Shown: one piece after another, positions 1-5,049 of the stretch
How positions within the stretch are numbered: the stretch's first letter is position 1
Layout: each line of letters starts with the position of its first letter
From: Desulfuromonadaceae bacterium GWB2_53_15
GTDB lineage: Bacteria; Desulfobacterota; Desulfuromonadia; Geobacterales; Pseudopelobacteraceae
Direction of reading: 5' to 3'
DNA length: 5,049 nucleotides
Assembly: GCA_001824455.1 (NCBI GenBank)
Contig: MHXL01000032.1
Location: forward strand, 1 to 5,049
Notes under the pieces: model-generated
Told to the model about the DNA's origin: nothing
Seen by the model: the letters and a program-made list of their open reading frames with translations, nothing else
The model's database searches: none
Position numbers and translations under genes: made by a program

Positions 1-835
1 CGCTCTGGTGACCAAGGCGGGCCACCTGACCGGCCCATTGTTCGCCTGGTGAAGAACGTAGCGTGATGACGGCGCTCTTGCCGACCGCCACCCCCTTCAA
101 CTGTGATTCGTCCACATTGGCCCTGACCCAGATCGTCGCAGGATCGGCCAGGGTAAAGATTGCCTGGCCAGGTGTTGCCGTGGCCCCTTTTTCCAGATCA
201 CGGGTAATGATGACGCCGTCCCGGGGAGCATGGATGAGGGTGTCGGCCACCTTGCTCCGGGCAAAACCGACCCCGGCGCGACCCGATTGCTGTTCCATGC
301 GCACGGCTTCAATGGTTGCCTGGCTTCGGGCTACCTCTTCCCGGGCCACCTTGCAGGCAGTGTCATACTGTTCGGCCTCCAGCTTGGAGACCAGGTTCTT
401 TTCGGCCAATGCCTTGAACCGTTGCGCATTTTTTTCCGCCAGGGCCAGGTTTGCCCTAGCCTTCTGCAGATTGGCCTGTTCCACATTCAGGTTGGCGGCA
501 GACCGGTTCAGACCTGCTTCTGACTGCTGCTGCTGCTGGAGCAAGTCGTCATTTTCCAGACGGGCCAGGAGCTGGCCCCGTTTCACCCGATCACCCTGGT
601 CGGCTAATAACTCCACGATCCTGCCGGTGATCTTGCTGGAGACGCCGACCACGACCTTGGCCTCGACCGTGCCGTTGCCGTAGACCTGGGCGGTGAGATC
701 GCGTTTTTCAACGCTCACGGCCCTGACTTTCGGCGGGGCAAACAGTGTCATCTTGAGGGTGATGACAACAACCGCCAGAACCGTGGCCCAGATCAGATAT
801 TTTTTCTTTTTTGCGAGGGTTTTCAGCAGATCCAT
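1..835 (-). CDS. Efflux periplasmic adaptor (HlyD/membrane-fusion family), C-terminus cut by window edge
   Basis: Membrane-fusion protein that would link an inner-membrane pump to the TolC-type channel encoded just upstream. From ATG at 835, 278 residues are visible with no stop. A Lys-rich N-terminus is followed by one membrane anchor (about 13-32), the first half of a lipoyl/barrel-sandwich domain (about 52-96, GNGTVEAKVVVG then GDRVKRGQLLARLEND), a long Ala/Glu/Gln-rich coiled-coil hairpin (about 98-195), the second lipoyl half (about 198-230, HAPRDGVIITR and PGQAIFTLAD) and the start of a beta-barrel (ATIWVRANVDES). The last part of the barrel and the membrane-proximal domain lie outside. 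AAGGAG sits 6 bases before the ATG, and tolC ends only 14 bases upstream, so the two are surely co-transcribed. The residues seen do not decide between an ABC (MacA/DevB-like) and an RND partner. The family call is firm; the substrate is unknown. Confidence 0.93.
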   Translation of the reverse strand, partial: MDLLKTLAKKKKYLIWATVLAVVVITLKMTLFAPPKVRAVSVEKRDLTAQVYGNGTVEAKVVVGVSSKITGRIVELLADQGDRVKRGQLLARLENDDLLQQQQQSEAGLNRSAANLNVEQANLQKARANLALAEKNAQRFKALAEKNLVSKLEAEQYDTACKVAREEVARSQATIEAVRMEQQSGRAGVGFARSKVADTLIHAPRDGVIITRDLEKGATATPGQAIFTLADPATIWVRANVDESQLKGVAVGKSAVITLRSSPGEQWAGQVARLGHQS

Positions 836-841
836 TTGTCG

Positions 842-847
842 CTCCTT
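842..847 (-). promoter_or_regulatory. Ribosome binding site of the adaptor gene
   Basis: AAGGAG on the minus strand, 6 bases before the ATG at 835. It lies in the 14-base gap after the tolC stop codon. It fixes the adaptor start and supports translation from the same mRNA as tolC. Confidence 0.85.
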
Positions 848-849
848 CG

Positions 850-2106
850 TTACTGTTTGCCGATTGCCCGGTCAAGGCGGGCCAGCGCAGTGTAGTAATC
901 GTACCTGGCCTGGATATTGGCCGTCTGCGCATCAAGAGCCTGAGACTGCGCATCGGTTACTTCGATGATGCTGCCGACCCCTTCCTGATAGCGTCCCTCC
1001 GCCAGAGCCTTGCTTTCGTTGGCTGCTGCTACTTCTTTCTGTGTCGAAACCATCCGGGCAACTGCTTCATTTGCACCAAGCCAGGCGGAATCGGCCTCCT
1101 TGGTAATTTGCAGTTTGAGGCTGTTTTGCCTGGCTTCAATGATATTGATATTTGCGTTGGCTTCCCGAACCTGCTCGACCGAAGAGAAACCTGAAAAAAG
1201 CGGTATGCTCAGGTTCAGGCCTACACCCCAGACATTGCCGGAGGGAGGGAAGTCCCGGTCGGCATAGCCTGCGCTGGCTGTGCCGGTCAGAACCGGCAGA
1301 TAGCTACCCCGGGCCGATTTCAGGTTGGCGGCCGCGGACATTTTCAGGGCGCTTAATTGTTGCAGTTCCGAGCGGTTACGGAACGCATCCTGCTGAACCT
1401 GACTCCGTTCCGGCAACTGTTGTGCAGGGGGTAGTGGTTCAAGCAGGGTACGTTCCCCCAGGTAGGCAAGCCCCATGGCGTTGGCCAACTCGACCCGGGC
1501 GATCTCCCGGTTGTTTTCTGCCCTGATCTGGGTGGTTTTGGCAGCGAACAGGTTCGCTTCGGCTCTGGCCAGATCCACCTTTGACCTGATTCCCTGGTTG
1601 AAGAATTCCTGCGCCTGTTGGTAAACCTGATCCCTAGCCCGGACGGTTTCACTGACGGCAATAACCTGCTTTTCCGTGGCAAGAAGAAGATAAAAGGCGC
1701 TGCTGACGCGCAAACTCAAATCCTGCCGGGTTACGGTTAGGGCTTTGTCGGCGGCTTCACGATTGCCGCGGGCCGCATCAGCCGCACCGGCGGTGCGGCC
1801 GAAGTCGTAGATCGTCTGCTTCAGATACAGGCCGGCACTGTTGGTTTGCGACAACCTGATGCTTTCCTGGGCTGCAAAAAAAGTCTGCCCCCTGCTCCAG
1901 TCGGCAGCAACGCTTATCTGAGGGTAATAATTGGCCAGAGCCTGGCCGGTTTTGGTCCCGGCAGCGTACAGGGTCTCCTTGGCCTCGATGATCTGAGGGT
2001 GGTTTTTCAGTGCCGTTGCCAGCGCCTCGTCAAGTGTCAGGGAGGTGGCGGCATAAGTAGGCAAAGTCGGGATAAGGAGAACGAATAATAATAGAAATCG
2101 TTTCAT
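850..2106 (-). CDS. TolC-family outer-membrane efflux channel
   Basis: Outer-membrane channel component of a tripartite export system, 418 aa, the usual size for the family. The start at 2106 is chosen because MKRFLLLFVLLIPTLPTYA is a clear Sec signal peptide with cleavage after TYA; the longer open frame to 2187 would put 27 residues with no export character in front of it and overlap tetR. There is no lipobox cysteine, so this is TolC-like rather than an OprM-type lipoprotein. Two OEP repeats are visible. Repeat one has YPQISVAADW (61-70), YLKQTIYDFGRT (94-105) and FNQGIRSKVDLARAEANL (169-186). Repeat two has YLPVLTGTASAGY (269-281), VGLNLSIPLFSGFSS (295-309) and YQEGVGSIIEVTDAQ (373-387), ending in YDYYTALARLDRAIG. 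It lies 70 bases after tetR and 14 before the adaptor. The family is near certain; the exported substrate is unknown. Confidence 0.96.
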   Translation of the reverse strand: MKRFLLLFVLLIPTLPTYAATSLTLDEALATALKNHPQIIEAKETLYAAGTKTGQALANYYPQISVAADWSRGQTFFAAQESIRLSQTNSAGLYLKQTIYDFGRTAGAADAARGNREAADKALTVTRQDLSLRVSSAFYLLLATEKQVIAVSETVRARDQVYQQAQEFFNQGIRSKVDLARAEANLFAAKTTQIRAENNREIARVELANAMGLAYLGERTLLEPLPPAQQLPERSQVQQDAFRNRSELQQLSALKMSAAANLKSARGSYLPVLTGTASAGYADRDFPPSGNVWGVGLNLSIPLFSGFSSVEQVREANANINIIEARQNSLKLQITKEADSAWLGANEAVARMVSTQKEVAAANESKALAEGRYQEGVGSIIEVTDAQSQALDAQTANIQARYDYYTALARLDRAIGKQ

Positions 2107-2140
2107 GTCAGGTTCCAAGTATATGCGGTTAATTGAATAA

Positions 2141-2162
2141 AAAGTGATTATACGCTCACATA
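2141..2162 (-). promoter_or_regulatory. Putative second TetR operator over a TATAAT box in the tetR-tolC gap
   Basis: On the minus strand the dyad reads ATGTGA-N8-TCACTT. The hexamers are at 2156-2161 and 2142-2147, and 5 of 6 bases are complementary between arms. The same arrangement (ATGTGA-N8-TCGCAT) lies on the tetR promoter. A perfect -10 hexamer, TATAAT (2152-2147), sits inside this dyad, with no convincing -35 at 16-18 bases. Inference: an internal, TetR-controlled promoter giving a leader of about 35 bases before tolC. The weak -35 and possible chance similarity limit confidence. Confidence 0.42.
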
Positions 2163-2176
2163 GGTGACAAAAAAAA

Positions 2177-2767
2177 TCAACGAACAAGACTCAGGAAATT
2201 TCGCCAGAGTTTTTCCGCTTCCGGCTGTATTTCAAAGGATGCGTTGCTGATCGTCCAGCGCAGCGCGGTAAATTGGATCATGCCAAGCAGGGTCAGGGCG
2301 GTTTCTCGTGGAGACAACCCTTGCTTCAATTCACCTTCGGCAATCCCTGCAGCGATAACGCCCGTTACAGTTTCAATATAATTTGCAATGCGTAGAGCCA
2401 ATGCATGGGCCAAACTGCTCTGCCCCAAATGGATGTCATCGGAAAAAATAAAGCGTGGAATTCCTGGGTGCTGGGTTATGAGGGTGATATGGGAGAAAAA
2501 GATGGTCTCCAGCTTATCCAGCGGTTGTCGGCTTCCGCCGGCAATCGTGGCAGCCTTGCCCATAACCCCGGACCCAATGAATTCCGCCATGGCGGAATAA
2601 ATCTCGTCTTTACCGCTGAAATGCCGATAAATATTGGCCTCGCTCATCCCTGCCGTTTCAGCGATAGCGGCAATGGTCAGCGCCTTTACCCCTTTTTTAC
2701 CGACAACTTCAAGGGCGGCTTGGACAATTTCTTCCTTGCGAACAAGTGTGCTTTTCTTTTCTAACAT
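2177..2767 (-). CDS. TetR/AcrR-family transcriptional repressor
   Basis: DNA-binding repressor of 196 aa, normal length for the family, likely the local regulator of the tolC-adaptor export operon. The N-terminal TetR domain runs from about 8 to 60: EEIVQAALEVVGKKGVKALTI, then the helix-turn-helix with recognition segment TAGMSEANIYRHF (38-50) and SGKDEIY. The rest is an all-helical ligand/dimer domain (about 75-195) with a hydrophobic core such as LTLLGMIQFTALRW. The ATG at 2767 is chosen because GAGG lies 5 bases ahead of it. The alternative ATG at 2812 adds 15 unrelated residues and falls inside the spacer of the proposed promoter, so it could not be transcribed from it. A dyad at 2776-2797 suggests autorepression. 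The ligand cannot be told from sequence. Confidence 0.94.
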   Translation of the reverse strand: MLEKKSTLVRKEEIVQAALEVVGKKGVKALTIAAIAETAGMSEANIYRHFSGKDEIYSAMAEFIGSGVMGKAATIAGGSRQPLDKLETIFFSHITLITQHPGIPRFIFSDDIHLGQSSLAHALALRIANYIETVTGVIAAGIAEGELKQGLSPRETALTLLGMIQFTALRWTISNASFEIQPEAEKLWRNFLSLVR

Positions 2768-2775
2768 TATTACCT

Positions 2776-2797
2776 CATGCGAACATCTATTCACATG
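2776..2797 (-). promoter_or_regulatory. Putative TetR operator (imperfect palindrome) on the tetR promoter
   Basis: A 22-bp inverted repeat with 8-base arms, CATGTGAA and TTCGCATG on the minus strand, matching at 7 of 8 positions around a 6-base centre. It overlaps the last three bases of the -10 box and covers the expected transcription start, a typical place for a TetR operator. The spacing between TGTGA-like halves is 8, not 6, so it is not a CRP site. Binding by this TetR protein is inferred from position and symmetry. Confidence 0.6.
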
Positions 2798-2823
2798 ATA
2801 TTCGGATTTCATTTGTTGGTCAA
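2795..2823 (-). promoter_or_regulatory. Sigma70-type promoter of tetR (and export operon)
   Basis: On the minus strand, -35 TTGACC (2823-2818) and -10 TATCAT (2800-2795) each match the consensus at 5 of 6 positions, with an ideal 17-base spacer. Transcription would start near 2788, leaving a leader of about 20 bases that includes the GAGG ribosome site before the tetR ATG at 2767. Confidence 0.75.
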
Positions 2824-2869
2824 GAAAATCTTCCGAAGCAACATTGCAAAGTCGTCCGCGTGCTGATTA

Positions 2870-3559
2870 CTATGGACGCACTTTCAGTATGCCGGAAATC
2901 TCCCTCTGCATTTCTTTAGGATCGATCTTCGCCCCTTGGAGCAAGGCTCCCCAGGTTTTCGGGCCTTTTTTTACATCAAGATAGATCTGCTTGACGGGTT
3001 GACTCATCTTGGCGGCGATAACGGTGGCAATAACCAATTCCTGATTGGAGGCTCCCGCTTTACGTAGTGCAGCCAACTCCGCATCAGACAGCAGCTGATA
3101 GCGGAGAAATAGTTCGTCCACCACTGCTTCGGCCAAATGGGCAGTTGACGACTTTGCATTCAGGGAGGTTGCGAAGCGAGCGCCCAAGGTTGTCGTTGAG
3201 ATCCGCAGCGGTGTAATAACATCCGTCCACGTGTCCTTATTCTGTTTAGCCTGGAGCAGTGTCTCTGCTGATGCAGTCGATTTTGAAGCAACCCAGTAGG
3301 CAACCCAGAGATCGTCAGAAGATGTCCCTTGCTGCTTTTTCATGACAACAGCCTTCTTGTCGGCCTTAAACACGACGCTAAAGAAGGAGTTTTGCGCCGT
3401 GGCCAGGAAATATGGATCAGCCAGCGCAGGCTTTGCTGGATTGAAGGAGCGATCCGTGAAGCAATGACAGGTAATTGCAGGTATGGCCAGTGCCGGCATG
3501 GGGAGCATGAGCAGAATGACAAGGGTGAGTTGAAGGTGGTTACAGGTAACGAAGCGCAT
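2870..3559 (-). CDS. Exported protein of unknown function with an internal motif duplication
   Basis: I do not recognise a named family, and no catalytic motif is evident. The 229-aa product has a signal peptide (hydrophobic 11-25, cleavage after ALA at 25), so it should act in the periplasm or at the envelope. Mature Cys31 and Cys33 form a C-H-C near the new N-terminus; the context is not a lipobox. Two segments resemble each other: 84-120 (LWVAYWVASK...KDTWTDVI...I) and 175-212 (LVIATVIAAK...PKTWGALL...I), sharing L..A..A.K, a central TW and a final Ile. The second lies in a helical C-terminus beginning LSDAELAALRKAGASNQELV. The start is supported by the signal peptide and AAAGG 7 bases upstream. 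It is divergent from the MMPL transporter and 102 bases upstream of tetR, which has its own promoter. A periplasmic accessory role for the neighbouring transporter is a guess. Confidence 0.85.
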   Translation of the reverse strand: MRFVTCNHLQLTLVILLMLPMPALAIPAITCHCFTDRSFNPAKPALADPYFLATAQNSFFSVVFKADKKAVVMKKQQGTSSDDLWVAYWVASKSTASAETLLQAKQNKDTWTDVITPLRISTTTLGARFATSLNAKSSTAHLAEAVVDELFLRYQLLSDAELAALRKAGASNQELVIATVIAAKMSQPVKQIYLDVKKGPKTWGALLQGAKIDPKEMQREISGILKVRP

Positions 3560-3571
3560 AAGGATACCTTT
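3560..3571 (-). promoter_or_regulatory. Ribosome binding site inside a small palindrome (229-aa gene)
   Basis: The minus strand reads AAAGGTATCCTT immediately before the ATG at 3559. AAGG is the Shine-Dalgarno sequence and is exactly complementary to CCTT across a TAT loop. A four-pair hairpin this short is weak, so any effect on translation is uncertain. Confidence 0.5.
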
Positions 3572-3579
3572 CTGCTGAC

Positions 3580-3594
3580 GAATATCCCATATTC
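3580..3594. promoter_or_regulatory. Perfect hyphenated palindrome upstream of the 229-aa gene
   Basis: GAATAT-CCC-ATATTC: perfect 6-base arms around 3 bases, 21-35 bases ahead of the 229-aa start codon. It could be an operator. On the minus strand it also contains GATATT (3586-3581), a 4-of-6 match to a -10 box. The function is not established by sequence. Confidence 0.35.
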
Positions 3595-3608
3595 CAAATA
3601 CGGAAACT

Positions 3609-3622
3609 TTGATTCAGGTCAA
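3609..3622. promoter_or_regulatory. FNR-like (CRP/FNR superfamily) binding box
   Basis: TTGATTCAGGTCAA matches the FNR consensus TTGAT-N4-ATCAA at 9 of 10 defined positions. Its centre (3615.5) lies about 31 bases from the minus-strand GATATT (3586-3581), which would place it near -41.5 for a start around 3574, the classic activating position for FNR-type proteins. On the minus strand the box also contains TTGACC, so a plain -35 element is an alternative reading. Confidence 0.4.
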
Positions 3623-3641
3623 TATGTTTAAAATAATTCCG

Positions 3642-3671
3642 TTGCAATTAATACTGTTGAAATTATTGCAA
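3642..3671. repeat. 30-bp inverted repeat with TTGCAAT/ATTGCAA ends
   Basis: Perfect 7-base arms, TTGCAAT (3642-3648) and ATTGCAA (3665-3671), flank 16 bases of partial symmetry. The same ATTGCAA heptamer recurs at 3734-3740 in this intergenic region and at 2843-2849 ahead of tetR. This may be a regulator binding site. AT-rich composition makes some recurrence likely by chance. Confidence 0.4.
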
Positions 3672-3686
3672 AACACCCACTGCAGA

Positions 3687-3713
3687 TTGACTTTTACACG
3701 TCCGCGGTATATT
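3687..3713 (+). promoter_or_regulatory. Candidate promoter for the MMPL transporter
   Basis: TTGACT (3687-3692, 5 of 6 to the -35 consensus) and TATATT (3708-3713, 5 of 6 to the -10 consensus) are separated by 15 bases, shorter than ideal. If used, transcription starts near 3720 and gives a leader of about 80 bases containing the hairpin at 3771-3791. Confidence 0.4.
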
Positions 3714-3770
3714 CAATAAAATTCTTATTTCCCATTGCAAGTGTCCGAAAATCATTTTTTCCAAGATATT

Positions 3771-3802
3771 TTATCCTGATTATCAGGGTAAGGAGTTATC
3801 CT
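3771..3802 (+). promoter_or_regulatory. Alternative hairpins at the transporter ribosome binding site
   Basis: TTATCCTGA (3771-3779) pairs with TCAGGGTAA (3783-3791) in a 9-pair stem with one G-U and a TTA loop. AGGGTAA (3785-3791) can instead pair with TTATCCT (3796-3802, 7 pairs with one G-U), leaving GGAG of the Shine-Dalgarno as the loop and covering the first base of the TTG start. TTATCCT occurs twice, so the two stems exclude each other. Translational control is inferred; a DNA operator is the alternative. Confidence 0.45.
3790..3795 (+). promoter_or_regulatory. Ribosome binding site deciding the TTG start
   Basis: AAGGAG ends 6 bases before the TTG at 3802. No in-frame ATG or GTG is visible near this site, and the first in-frame ATG downstream falls after the first membrane segment. 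The site therefore fixes the unusual start codon. Confidence 0.8.
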
Positions 3803-5049
3803 TGTCACACCAAACAACAAAATCCCGCTTGTTCGCCTTTGTCGCCCGCCGCCCCCGCCTGATTCTGGGGGTGGCGTTGCTCCTTTCCGTTCTATCGGTC
3901 ATCTACACCATCAACAACATGCAGTTTTTAACCGGCCGCGATGACCTGATGCCGCGTAACGCTGCCTTCCAGGTTGATTACCGTGCCTACCGCGCCGAGT
4001 TCGGCGATCAGGAAGAAATTGTGGCGGTGATTGAAGCGGACGATGCCGAGAAGGCGACCCGCGCAGCAGATGCGCTATATGCACGGCTGAAAAGCGAAAC
4101 TGGGGTCTTTCGCGAGGTGTTCTACCCCGGCGGACTCCCTTTCTTTCGCAAAAACGGGCTGCTGTTCATGCCTCTGGAGGATATCCAGCAACTCCGAAGC
4201 ACCCTGACCATGGCCGCTCCGGTCCTGAAAGACCTGGCTAGCGCTCCATCGGTGCAGACCCTTTTCACCAGCCTGACCAACCAGATCGACGGCTACCTCG
4301 CCCATAATGATCCTGAGACCTTGAAGAGCCTGACCTTCATGCTGACAACGCTGGACAAGGGCTTCCAGGCCTTTGACGGCAAGAACAGCGGCCTGTCGAT
4401 GGATTCCTTCCTTAAAGGGGGAGGGGACGGTAAGCCATCCATGCTGGAAAGCGCCGGCAAACAGCAGGTAATCACCATGTTGCCAATCAAGGATCAGACC
4501 AGTTTCGTAGCATCGGAGAGATCGATCAAGGCTGCCCGGTCTGCACTGAATGAAATCCTCAAAAGGCCGGACTTCAAGGGGGTAACCGGAGGCCTGACCG
4601 GCGTGCCGGTCCTGGAATACGAGGAGATGGCCACCAGTCAGAAAGACCTGGAGATCGCAACAGTGCTCTCGCTGGTTCTGACTGTGATCCTGCTGCTGTT
4701 CGCCTTCCGCGGCCTGCTGAACGTGATCGCCGCCATGGTCTCGCTGATCGTCGGGATCTGCCTGTCATTCGGCTTTGCCACGCTGGCGGTCGGACACCTC
4801 AATATCCTCTCGATGGTCTTTGCCATCATGCTGATCGGCTTGGGGATCGAGTACGGCATCCAGGTGGTTCTGCGCTATCAGGAAGAACTGAAGAACGGCG
4901 CAAGCGGCATGGAGGCCATCGAGACCGGCCTGCATGCCAATATCCGCTCGATCATCATGGCCGCCGCCACTGTGGCCCTGGCCTTTGCCACCTTTGCTTT
5001 CACCGATTTCAAGGGGATCGCCGAGCTGGGGATCATCGCCGCCGGCGGC
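3802..5049 (+). CDS. MMPL/RND-superfamily transporter, HpnN-like, C-terminus cut by window edge
   Basis: Inner-membrane, proton-driven lipid transporter of the MMPL type; HpnN proteins move hopanoids toward the outer membrane. From TTG at 3802, 416 residues are visible with no stop, about half of the usual 850-900. TM1 is at about 20-37, followed by a large periplasmic domain (about 40-280) that includes FFRKNGLLFMPLEDIQQL (114-131) and LASAPSVQTLF (145-155), which I associate with HpnN proteins. TM2 is at 284-302, TM3 at 307-330, TM4 at 334-357 and TM5 at about 383-402. TM4 carries GLGIEYGIQVVLRYQEE (346-362), the MMPL signature, with Glu350 where Asp is usual. The TTG start rests on AAGGAG 6 bases upstream. 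It is divergent from the 229-aa exported protein. The family is firm. The hopanoid role is inferred, since no hpn or squalene-cyclase gene is in view, so no symbol is given. Confidence 0.9.
   Translation, partial: MSHQTTKSRLFAFVARRPRLILGVALLLSVLSVIYTINNMQFLTGRDDLMPRNAAFQVDYRAYRAEFGDQEEIVAVIEADDAEKATRAADALYARLKSETGVFREVFYPGGLPFFRKNGLLFMPLEDIQQLRSTLTMAAPVLKDLASAPSVQTLFTSLTNQIDGYLAHNDPETLKSLTFMLTTLDKGFQAFDGKNSGLSMDSFLKGGGDGKPSMLESAGKQQVITMLPIKDQTSFVASERSIKAARSALNEILKRPDFKGVTGGLTGVPVLEYEEMATSQKDLEIATVLSLVLTVILLLFAFRGLLNVIAAMVSLIVGICLSFGFATLAVGHLNILSMVFAIMLIGLGIEYGIQVVLRYQEELKNGASGMEAIETGLHANIRSIIMAAATVALAFATFAFTDFKGIAELGIIAAGG

Noticed and set aside
524..538. (CTG)5 trinucleotide run
   Set aside because: It encodes Gln100-104 at the start of the adaptor coiled coil; five units is ordinary for such a segment.
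63..683. Long plus-strand open frame (206 codons) opposite the adaptor gene
   Set aside because: Antisense to a well-supported adaptor frame; its Arg/Ser/Ala-rich product has no recognisable domain.
2107..2187. Extended start of the TolC frame at 2187
   Set aside because: It adds 27 residues before a perfect signal peptide and overlaps the end of tetR; the ATG at 2106 fits export.
2776..2797. CRP binding site (TGTGA...TCRCA)
   Set aside because: The half-sites are 8 bases apart instead of the 6 required for CRP.
2768..2812. Extended start of the TetR frame at 2812
   Set aside because: That ATG lies within the spacer of the best promoter, and the added residues are not part of a TetR domain.
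2824..2869. Terminator after the 229-aa gene
   Set aside because: Only a short GCAA/TTGC pairing with a 2-base loop is present, and no T-run follows a stable stem.
4075..4859. Minus-strand open frames within the MMPL gene (four of 64-76 codons)
   Set aside because: All are antisense to a continuous transporter frame with clear membrane segments, and they lack family features.

Overview
The window looks like chromosomal DNA of a Gram-negative, probably anaerobic deltaproteobacterium (Desulfobacterota) of the Geobacter/Pelobacter type. This rests on protein style only: a TolC/HlyD export pair, an HpnN-like MMPL transporter and a small exported protein of a kind I associate with Geobacter. There is no rRNA or marker gene to fix the taxon. 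I see no tRNA, rRNA, CRISPR array or mobile element.

Minus strand, positions 1-3559, read right to left. First comes an exported protein of unknown function (229 aa, 3559-2870) containing two diverged copies of a motif. Then a TetR-family repressor (2767-2177), a TolC-type outer-membrane channel (2106-850) and a membrane-fusion/periplasmic adaptor (835-1), which runs off the left edge. The last three look like one export operon: the gaps are 70 and 14 bases, and a strong sigma70-like promoter lies just ahead of tetR. The inner-membrane pump (ABC or RND) is not in the window and is expected to the left.

Plus strand, positions 3802-5049: the first 416 codons of an MMPL/RND-superfamily transporter, most like the hopanoid-associated HpnN group. 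It starts at a TTG codon and runs off the right edge. It is divergent from the 229-aa gene across a 242-bp AT-rich intergenic region, the largest gene-free stretch. That region holds an FNR-like box, several palindromes, a promoter candidate and a hairpin pair around the TTG-start ribosome binding site.

The main regulatory observation is a matching pair of dyads (ATGTGA-N8-TCRCWT), one on the tetR promoter and one in the tetR-tolC gap over a perfect TATAAT. This suggests that the TetR protein controls both its own gene and an internal promoter for the channel and adaptor. The second observation is a pair of mutually exclusive RNA hairpins at the MMPL start, which suggests translational control.
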